From CAZJPS01 sp964548055 (GTDB lineage: Bacteria > Patescibacteriota > Gracilibacteria > Peribacterales > Peribacteraceae): 28,798 nucleotides of DNA. The stretch's first letter is position 1. Each line of letters starts with the position of its first letter. This document shows, piece by piece, positions 23,160-28,798 of this stretch. Where the stretch lies: assembly GCA_964548055.1 (NCBI GenBank), contig CAZJPS010000008.1, positions 1-28,798 on the forward strand, in the 5' to 3' direction. The notes under the pieces were generated by a model. The model made no database searches and was not told the DNA's origin. It saw only the letters and a program-made list of their open reading frames with translations. Both the position numbers and the translations under genes were made by a program.

Positions 23160-24005
23160 ATGCACTTTGCAGACGCCCTTACCGCACGCATAAAACAGAC
23201 TTCACCTGTGTGTATTGGCCTCGATCCTCAGCTAGAAAAGCTTCCTGAGGGAATTTCCAAAGACATCGAAGGAGTGGAGCAATTTTGCAAAGGAATTATT
23301 GATGCCACTACGCACATCGCGTGCTCCGTAAAACCTCAGCTCGCGTACTTTGAAGTGCTTGGCTGGCAGGGGATGAAGCTCTTTTGGGAACTGTGCAGTT
23401 ACGCAAAAGAAAAGAACCTGCTCGTGATTGCCGATGGAAAGCGTGGAGACATTGGATCCACGTGCGAAGCGTATGCAGAAGCATATTTGCATGAAGACAG
23501 TGCCATAGATGCACTCACCGTAAATCCATATCTTGGAAGCGACGGCATCAAGCCTTTTATAGATCTCTGCAAAAAAAATGGAAAGGGAATCTTCGTGCTC
23601 GTAAAAACCAGCAATCCCAGTTCCGGGGAATTGCAGGATCTTCCTGTAGGAGATGAGGCCGTCCATGAACATTTAGCGCAATTAGTAGAAAGTTGGGCAA
23701 CAGAACTAATGGGGCCGGATACCAATCTTTCATCGGTGGGGGCTGTCGTAGGAGCTACGTATCCGGAAGAATTAAAATATTTACGCACCCTTATGCCGCA
23801 CGTACCGCTTCTTATTCCTGGATATGGAACCCAAGGTGGAGACGCAGAGAGCGTAAAATGGGGCTTTATCCCCGATGGAACTGGTGCCATTATCCCAGCC
23901 GCCCGCAGCATTCTGTACGCCAGCAAAGGAAAAGATTGGCAAAAAGCAGCAGGAAAGGCAGCCGAGGAAATGGCGGCGGACATTAAGAAAGTCTTGAGTA
24001 AGTAG
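23160..24005 (+). CDS. pyrF: Orotidine 5'-phosphate decarboxylase (type 2)
   Basis: 281 residues, longer than the ~230 of type 1, as expected for the type 2 subfamily. Converts OMP to UMP in the last step of pyrimidine synthesis. Family features: VCIGLDPQLEKLP (17-29), KPQLAYFEVLG (58-68) and the catalytic ADGKRGDIGST (91-101) with Asp92, Lys94 and Asp97; then NPYLGSDGIKPF, VLVKTSNPSSGELQD, VVGATYPEEL, LLIPGYGTQGGD and GAIIPAARSILYAS. All catalytic residues are present. The other pyrimidine genes are not in the window. Confidence 0.94.
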   Translation: MHFADALTARIKQTSPVCIGLDPQLEKLPEGISKDIEGVEQFCKGIIDATTHIACSVKPQLAYFEVLGWQGMKLFWELCSYAKEKNLLVIADGKRGDIGSTCEAYAEAYLHEDSAIDALTVNPYLGSDGIKPFIDLCKKNGKGIFVLVKTSNPSSGELQDLPVGDEAVHEHLAQLVESWATELMGPDTNLSSVGAVVGATYPEELKYLRTLMPHVPLLIPGYGTQGGDAESVKWGFIPDGTGAIIPAARSILYASKGKDWQKAAGKAAEEMAADIKKVLSK

Positions 24006-24025
24006 ATATCACTAAGCTTTTTGGA

Positions 24026-24112
24026 AAGGGGACAAAGGTTTAAAAGGCGACAAAAGGGGCAAAGGTATTTTTAACCTTTATCCCCTTTAAAACCTTTATC
24101 ACCTTTGTGCCC
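24026..24112. terminator. Compound hairpin of AAAGGGG(A)CAAAGGT repeats
   Basis: AAAGGGG (24053-24059) pairs with CCCCTTT (24082-24088) and AAAGGT (24061-24066) with ACCTTT (24074-24079), loop of 7. Further copies flank it on both sides. It lies between the converging pyrF and SLH genes and probably terminates both. Confidence 0.55.
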
Positions 24113-24114
24113 TT

Positions 24115-25785
24115 TTATTGGAATCTCGTACTTCTTGCAATTGGCGCTGTAAGCTCTGTCCATACAAAATCACTGCTTCCATCATTCCAACGTATTGCCC
24201 CATTCTGACCAATAGTACCCGGCTGATTCAAACTTACTTGCAAGAAATATTGAGAGGCACCTGGTTCGAGTGTCACATCACCAAAAAGACGCAACGTACG
24301 CGGGCCAGAGGTGAGCGTCCCTAGTTCTGGAGAAATGGTTGAGCACGTGACAACTTGATCATTCACAGTACACAACACGCGATCACTGGAATCATTCGTT
24401 CCCAGCTGCCAATTACGTACAGAAACAGAGGATGATTTGCTAATTTGAAATTCCAGCTCGCGCAAGCGAAGGCTTGTATCCGCTACATGCGATCCTGTAA
24501 ATGTGAATCCAGCAAGTAATTGATTGGCACCTACAGGAAGCGAATCTGTTTCACTCAGCGCATTGGCCACGCTCACAATCTTGCCTTGAGTAGTTTGATG
24601 CTGTGGCGGAACCGAATTGTACGTGTTCGTAGTATAAGAACTACCACTGTCCTCTCCTTGCACCGTTATCTCTAACAATTGGGGCTTTACAAGCTCTCCA
24701 GACACGCCGCCCTTGTTCCGCTCCTTCATGCGCGCCTCAACCGCCAAAACCACTTCCTGGCCCTTAGGGATGCGATAGGTACTGTCTGTAAAGAATCCTC
24801 TCCATGTTTTGTCAGTATTATCGTACACGTGATCCAGAGTAATCTGCCCTATTTGGGTTCCTGCTTCATCCACCAAAAACAGAATATCGAACGATTCCAC
24901 CTTGCGATCTAGTGTCACTTTTACGCTTCGCATAAACACTGCTTCTTTATCTGCAAATACTTTAATACCAACTATAGGCTGAGTGCGTTCACCAAGCATC
25001 AAAAAATGGCTCGTCACTGGGAGCAAAGGAACGCGAGAAACAGAGGAAGAGGAAGAAGACAAAGACGAACTTGCAACACTGCTTACGGAAGAGGAGCTGG
25101 AGGATGAAGAAAGGCTGCTATTGGATACGGAAGAGGCCATGCTTGAAGAGGAAAGCATTTTCCCTTTTTCTAAAGCTCGGTACTGAGCCAATTCACCATC
25201 GCTAAAGGCGCGGAACGAGGCAATAAGACGTGCTACTTGACCGCGCGTAAGAAACGCATCATACGAAAGCGAAAGAGGAAGCAGAAGGCCTCTGCTTTCT
25301 GCATCACGAACATAAGGCATATACCATGCTTCATTTGTTCCTGATGAAACAGAGCCATAGGAAAACAGCTCTGCCGTCATCTTGAGTGCCTCTACATAGT
25401 TGACAGAACGCTCAGGATGAAAAAGTCCATCAGGGTACCCTTTCACTGCGTCTCTCTTCTTGGCAAGACACACATATCTACTAAACCATGCCTCTTTGGA
25501 AACATCTGGAAAGCAGCTCGCGGCATCTGCCGATGCGGCTGTGAGTGTGTTATTACTGAGATATAGCATCTTTAAAAACTCCGCACGATTAATGGTTCTT
25601 TCGGGGTGAAACTTTCCATCTGGGTTCCCTCCTATCGCACCAAGATTTGTAAGAACACTAATGGCGGCTGCCTCAGGTTTAGAAAAGGGAGCATCACCGT
25701 ATTGGCTTGTTGCATCATGATAATCCAGGGCAAAGGTGAGTACGGGCAGGCTTATACCTGCAAGAAGAAGTGCAAATTTACGCAT
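24115..25785 (-). CDS. SLH-domain surface protein with serine-rich linker
   Basis: 556 residues. Signal peptide 1-19. Three SLH modules: about 33-80 (AISVLTNLGAIGGNPDGKFH), 92-142 (FPDVSKEAWFSRYVCLAKK, GYPDGLFHPER) and 151-195 (AWYMPYVRDAESRGLL), the device that attaches S-layer proteins to wall polysaccharide. Then an almost pure serine linker with a few Val/Ala/Asn (211-250), and a long beta-rich C-terminal region (about 255-556) that appears to hold two Ig-like or adhesin-like domains. No enzyme motif is seen. The TATAGT box six bases before the ATG makes it another predicted leaderless gene. Confidence 0.9.
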   Translation of the reverse strand: MRKFALLLAGISLPVLTFALDYHDATSQYGDAPFSKPEAAAISVLTNLGAIGGNPDGKFHPERTINRAEFLKMLYLSNNTLTAASADAASCFPDVSKEAWFSRYVCLAKKRDAVKGYPDGLFHPERSVNYVEALKMTAELFSYGSVSSGTNEAWYMPYVRDAESRGLLLPLSLSYDAFLTRGQVARLIASFRAFSDGELAQYRALEKGKMLSSSSMASSVSNSSLSSSSSSSSVSSVASSSLSSSSSSVSRVPLLPVTSHFLMLGERTQPIVGIKVFADKEAVFMRSVKVTLDRKVESFDILFLVDEAGTQIGQITLDHVYDNTDKTWRGFFTDSTYRIPKGQEVVLAVEARMKERNKGGVSGELVKPQLLEITVQGEDSGSSYTTNTYNSVPPQHQTTQGKIVSVANALSETDSLPVGANQLLAGFTFTGSHVADTSLRLRELEFQISKSSSVSVRNWQLGTNDSSDRVLCTVNDQVVTCSTISPELGTLTSGPRTLRLFGDVTLEPGASQYFLQVSLNQPGTIGQNGAIRWNDGSSDFVWTELTAPIARSTRFQ

Positions 25786-25791
25786 ACAGCT

Positions 25792-25797
25792 ACTATA
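25792..25797 (-). promoter_or_regulatory. -10 box of the SLH gene, predicted leaderless
   Basis: Minus strand TATAGT ends six bases before the ATG at 25785; no Shine-Dalgarno sequence and no clear -35. Confidence 0.5.
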
Positions 25798-25907
25798 ACG
25801 GTGTGTGAGAAGAAATGTTACTGCTGAATAATAAATATATGTAGTTTTTACGAAACGTAAGCCGCTGTTTCTTTCTGTGCACCTCGTCTAACATACAGCT
25901 GGAACCA

Positions 25908-27374
25908 ATGAAGAGCAGTGCCATTCCGGGCTCACTTCTATCAGGTCTAGCTCCTGCGGAGAAAAAACGCCTACGTGATGCACACGCATTTGGACAGCGA
26001 TATCTGCTGAGTATTAAACGCAGAAGTGCAGAAAACTACACAACACATGGCACAGAAGTAGCTCTCACGCTGAAGGAGCTCAGCAATAACCCCATCCTTC
26101 TGTGTACAGCGTTGCTGCATGATATTCTTTTGCATGATGAAGGGAAAAAATTACTTGCTCAGGCGCCGCTCGTTCCAATAGAGAGAACGCTTATCAGTAA
26201 AATGCACAAACTACGGAGATTGCATATTGATGCACAGACTAAAGATTTAGAAACAGTCGTTCAGGCTTTTACCGGAGACCAACGCCTTCTAATTTTGCGT
26301 ATGGCACATCGCCTCACAGATGTGCGCCATCTCTCAAGATTTGACAGGCATGTACGAAAATCAATCGCACACGAATCGTTACACATGTATGCACCTATCG
26401 CGGGAAGACTGGGCCTGAGTACATGGAAACGCGAAATGGAAAATATTTGTTTCCGAGAACTGCATCCTTCCATAGCAAGAAAATTGGAGAAAGAATTCCA
26501 AAAAAGGCAATCTCTGGATACGTTATGCCTAAAACAAACAAAGGAATTTTTATCGCGTAAGTTCAAAGAAAAAAATATCACCTGCAATATCAGCGTGCGC
26601 ATGAAAGATATCTATTCCACGTATAGAAAAATGATCGTAAAACGCAGAAAATTTGATGAATTAACAGACAGACTCGCTCTTCGTATCATCGTGCAAACGG
26701 TAGATGATTGCTACTTTGCACTGGGTATTGTGCATCAATGGTTTCATGCCATTCCTGGTAAAATGAAGGATTATATTAGCCTCCCCAAAGAAAACGGATA
26801 TCAATCACTACATACGGTGGTATATCCACTGCCAGGGGTAACGGAACAACCAATTGAAATTCAAATCCGCACGAGCGCCATGCATGATCAGTGCCAAAAA
26901 GGCATCGCATCACATGGAGAATACAAACACGTCACGCATCTGCTTTCTTCAAATCTTGCGCGCGTAGACATTGCGCGAAACCTTTTGCATATAAAGGATC
27001 ACACTCTTTCAGCAACACAATTCGAGGAGGCGTTACGAACGTATTTTTCTGAGGATCAAATAGGAATTTTTGACGTACACAACAATCTTTACCATATGCG
27101 ATCGCCAGCCACAGCCCTAGATTTTGTGTGTCATTCCTTTAAAGAAAAATGCGCACATATGCGATCAATCCGTATTAATGGAAGAGAACAATCTATAGAT
27201 ACTGTTCTAAAAAATGGGGACACTGTGCAACCACTTTTTTCAAGGAAAAACACAGTGAAACGCGTATGGCTTCAGTGGTGCCACCATATTGCTTCTCGTG
27301 AACTACTGAAGAAAAAAATAAAAGCCCTGCCTCTCGGCAGGGCTTTTGGAAGCTCGAAGAAACGTTTAGTTTGA
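25908..27374 (+). CDS. RelA/SpoT family (p)ppGpp synthetase with degenerate hydrolase domain
   Basis: 488 residues: pseudo-hydrolase (about 25-180), synthetase (about 220-345) and TGS (about 385-445); the C-terminal helical, zinc-finger and ACT domains of ~730-residue Rel proteins are missing. In the HD part His47 and HD (71-72) remain, but the Glu-Asp after HD are Leu-His, and the ADRLHN motif reads AHRLTD (133-138), so hydrolysis is probably lost. The synthetase looks intact: RMKDIYSTYRKM (231-242), PGKMKDYISLPKENGYQSLHT (283-303), EIQIRT (317-322) and GIASHGEYK. KMKD (285-288) resembles the basic RxKD of bifunctional enzymes rather than ExDD of RelA. Its last nine bases overlap the converging pilin gene. 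Confidence 0.9.
   Translation: MKSSAIPGSLLSGLAPAEKKRLRDAHAFGQRYLLSIKRRSAENYTTHGTEVALTLKELSNNPILLCTALLHDILLHDEGKKLLAQAPLVPIERTLISKMHKLRRLHIDAQTKDLETVVQAFTGDQRLLILRMAHRLTDVRHLSRFDRHVRKSIAHESLHMYAPIAGRLGLSTWKREMENICFRELHPSIARKLEKEFQKRQSLDTLCLKQTKEFLSRKFKEKNITCNISVRMKDIYSTYRKMIVKRRKFDELTDRLALRIIVQTVDDCYFALGIVHQWFHAIPGKMKDYISLPKENGYQSLHTVVYPLPGVTEQPIEIQIRTSAMHDQCQKGIASHGEYKHVTHLLSSNLARVDIARNLLHIKDHTLSATQFEEALRTYFSEDQIGIFDVHNNLYHMRSPATALDFVCHSFKEKCAHMRSIRINGREQSIDTVLKNGDTVQPLFSRKNTVKRVWLQWCHHIASRELLKKKIKALPLGRAFGSSKKRLV
27312..27347 (-). terminator. Rho-independent terminator of the pilin gene, lying in the 3' coding end of the Rel gene
   Basis: A perfect 12-bp stem AAAAGCCCTGCC/GGCAGGGCTTTT (27320-27331 and 27336-27347) with loop TCTC. 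On the minus strand it is followed by a long T-run (TATTTTTTT), about 20 bases after the pilin stop. On the plus strand only TTTT follows. Confidence 0.85.
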
Positions 27375-27902
27375 TACTTCGATGACTGGTGCAGAACCAA
27401 CACCACCCACACCTTCTCCTTCCTCATCACAGGCACCAACAGTGATAAGACCGTTTGCGTCTTTGTTGACGTAATAACGGTAATCGCCACCTGTTACACC
27501 TGTCTTAGGATCTTTTGGAATTGCCTTAATGTATGGAAGAAGGTCTGTAGCAAGACCCGTGACTGCACAGGATGAGCTTACGACAGTTTGCCCTGCACAT
27601 GTTACAGCGCCAGCACCGGAACAGGTGAGAGCACCACCAGCGAGAAGCTGAACGCTTGCGGCAGTACTATCGATCGCAGTGGCTGTTGCGGGCAAGGAGC
27701 CACCGTTATCTGCCTGATATTGCTTGATGGCACTCACAACAGTGGTGACATCTGACCAGCGAGTGGAATTACGTGCTGTTTGGAATCTTCGAGCAGGATC
27801 AACTGCAACGAAAACAACAGCTGCCAAAATGGCAATGACGGTTATAACGACTATGAGTTCGACCAGGGTAAAACCCGGACGCAATTTGGAAAGGTGTTTC
27901 AT
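27366..27902 (-). CDS. Type IV pilin / pseudopilin
   Basis: 178 residues. A short basic leader ends at Gly10, then FTLVELIVVITVIAILAAVV: the prepilin cleavage site with Phe+1 and Glu+5 and the N-terminal hydrophobic helix. The globular domain has ARRFQTARNSTRWSDVTTVVSAIKQYQADNGG (GspG/pilin-like alphabeta loop), four cysteines (in LTCSG, VTCAG, SSCAV, GACDE) able to form disulfides, and KDPKTGVTGGDYRYY near the end. The major pilin and minor pseudopilins cannot be told apart. TACCAT sits eight bases before the ATG. The divergent PilB-like gene is its likely assembly motor. Confidence 0.9.
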   Translation of the reverse strand: MKHLSKLRPGFTLVELIVVITVIAILAAVVFVAVDPARRFQTARNSTRWSDVTTVVSAIKQYQADNGGSLPATATAIDSTAASVQLLAGGALTCSGAGAVTCAGQTVVSSSCAVTGLATDLLPYIKAIPKDPKTGVTGGDYRYYVNKDANGLITVGACDEEGEGVGGVGSAPVIEVSN

Positions 27903-28086
27903 GGACGGGAATGGTACCGTAAGAAATGAGGAAACAAATCATGTTACACATAAGATTGGCATAAAAGACCAGGTTTTCCCCCACTAAAATAGCGTGTCTA
28001 AAGCAGCCAGCTCAGCTGAACCTAATGCTTAGAAAGGAGCTAGCAGATACGAAAATTCTATGATATAATACATAGATTAACGCATC

Positions 28087-28798
28087 ATGCCCCAAACACC
28101 CACACCCACCGCTACCCCTCAGGGATCGCCGCCCATTCCGGCTCTGCCAGCAGCCCCCTCTCTGCCTGTCTCTCAAACATTTGTACAGGAATTAAGCAAG
28201 CACACCATTGTGCCAGCAGACTTGCTGCAATCATTCATTGCCAAGAGCGGAGGAGACCAAAATATGCTTGAGCAATTGCTCATAAATGAAGGATTCATGG
28301 ATGAGTATCAACTGCAAACAATTAAAGCGAATTTATATCACTGGGAAACCGTTGATTTACGGAAAGAATTCGTCAGTTATGATCTGCTCTTACTTCTTCC
28401 AAAAAATGTAGCTATTACCCAGAGGGCTGCACCATTCTTTCGAGATGGAAACAAAGTTCACATCGCTCTTACACGCCCAGAGGCAACAAGTTTTCACAGG
28501 CTTCTGCAAAAAAAGTTTGGATCTGAGACCAAGTTTTTTTTGGCAACGGAATCTAGCATGCAACCAGTGCTTGCCAACTACGACACTACTTTTCACACGC
28601 GCTTTGCAAGCCTTGCCGAACGCCTGCTGCCGAATCCCAACGTCACGATTCCGCTTTCGCTCGAAAGCAGCGACGGTGCGGCCATTGCGTCCAACACGGC
28701 CGCCACGCCCGCCGAAGATCGGCCGGAGATCGACACGGGCACCCTGCTGCGCCTGCGCGAAAAGCCGACCACCACCAACATGGCGTTTGCCGCGTTCG
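28087..28798 (+). CDS. N-terminal part of a PilB/GspE-type pilus assembly ATPase, truncated by window edge
   Basis: 237 codons visible, no stop before the end. After a Pro/Thr/Ala-rich start (residues 1-30) comes an MshEN/T2SSE_N-like domain: QELSKHTIVPADLLQSFIAK, MLEQLLINEGFMDEYQLQTI, DLRKEFVSYDLLLLLPKNVA, VHIALTRPE. The ATPase core is outside the window. From about 28610 the codon usage switches to strongly GC-ending codons and the residues look like a linker (TAATPAEDRPE). TATAAT at 28064-28069 gives a leader of about ten bases without a Shine-Dalgarno sequence. Its place next to the divergent pilin gene supports a type IV pilus role. Confidence 0.75.
   Translation, partial: MPQTPTPTATPQGSPPIPALPAAPSLPVSQTFVQELSKHTIVPADLLQSFIAKSGGDQNMLEQLLINEGFMDEYQLQTIKANLYHWETVDLRKEFVSYDLLLLLPKNVAITQRAAPFFRDGNKVHIALTRPEATSFHRLLQKKFGSETKFFLATESSMQPVLANYDTTFHTRFASLAERLLPNPNVTIPLSLESSDGAAIASNTAATPAEDRPEIDTGTLLRLREKPTTTNMAFAAF

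Noticed and set aside
24983..25186. Plus-strand glutamate-rich open frame within the SLH gene
   Set aside because: It is the antisense of the serine-run linker of the SLH protein.
1..28798. Recoded TGA (glycine), as in SR1 and BD1-5 bacteria
   Set aside because: Complete conserved genes such as pyrF-adjacent S23, rel and the deacylase end at TGA, and no conserved protein needs read-through of TGA.
1..28798. CRISPR array, tRNA or rRNA genes
   Set aside because: No regularly spaced direct repeats and no recognisable cloverleaf or rRNA segment was found by reading both strands; the repeats present have no unique spacers.

Overview
The window looks like a stretch of chromosome from a Candidate Phyla Radiation (Patescibacteria) bacterium, most probably in the Gracilibacteria/Peregrinibacteria/Peribacteria part of that group. 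The grounds are compact single-domain genes, three-repeat SLH surface protein, serine-run linkers after lipoboxes and SLH domains, a type IV pilin next to a PilB-like ATPase, and very short gaps. TGA acts as an ordinary stop, so this is not an SR1/BD1-5 type code. The lineage is an inference from style, not from a marker gene. No rRNA, tRNA or CRISPR array was seen.

Layout. 1-1177: end of a calcium-binding thrombospondin-type-3-repeat surface protein, then a secreted protein with a sortase-like tail. 1346-3043 recJ; 3107-3331 a small XRE regulator (minus); 3332-3812 a long intergenic stretch with repeated operator-like sites; 3813-4274 an Hsp20 chaperone. 4386-4796 (minus) a lysine-tailed small protein, divergent from galU (4842-5681). 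5756-6133 an acidic unknown protein. 6146-8128 uvrB (minus), divergent from a small unknown gene (8260-8592); serS 8724-10025; a GT4 glycosyltransferase 10078-11157; a large secreted amidase-SpoIID fusion 11211-13604.

13574-17695 is a minus-strand block: metK, a lipoprotein, a YbaK-type deacylase, a GGQ ribosome-rescue factor, a dienelactone-hydrolase-like lipoprotein and a Y1-transposase-like protein that has lost its HUH histidines. metK is preceded by a complete SAM-I riboswitch with terminator and antiterminator. Divergent from it run zwf, a small unknown gene and pgl (first two steps of the oxidative pentose phosphate pathway). Then yraN (minus) and comM (plus) with overlapping 5' regions, a four-helix-bundle S23 gene bracketed by inverted TTAGGG-type repeats, pyrF, an SLH protein (minus), a RelA/SpoT homologue with a decayed hydrolase site, a type IV pilin (minus), and the start of a PilB/GspE ATPase running off the end.

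Two genome-wide themes stand out. First, about half the genes have a sigma70-like -10 box 5-12 bases before the start codon and no Shine-Dalgarno sequence, which predicts leaderless mRNAs. Second, at least four unrelated families of short-unit repeats sit exactly at gene ends. The last ~180 bases change abruptly to about 67% GC inside an open reading frame, which should be checked as a possible assembly join.
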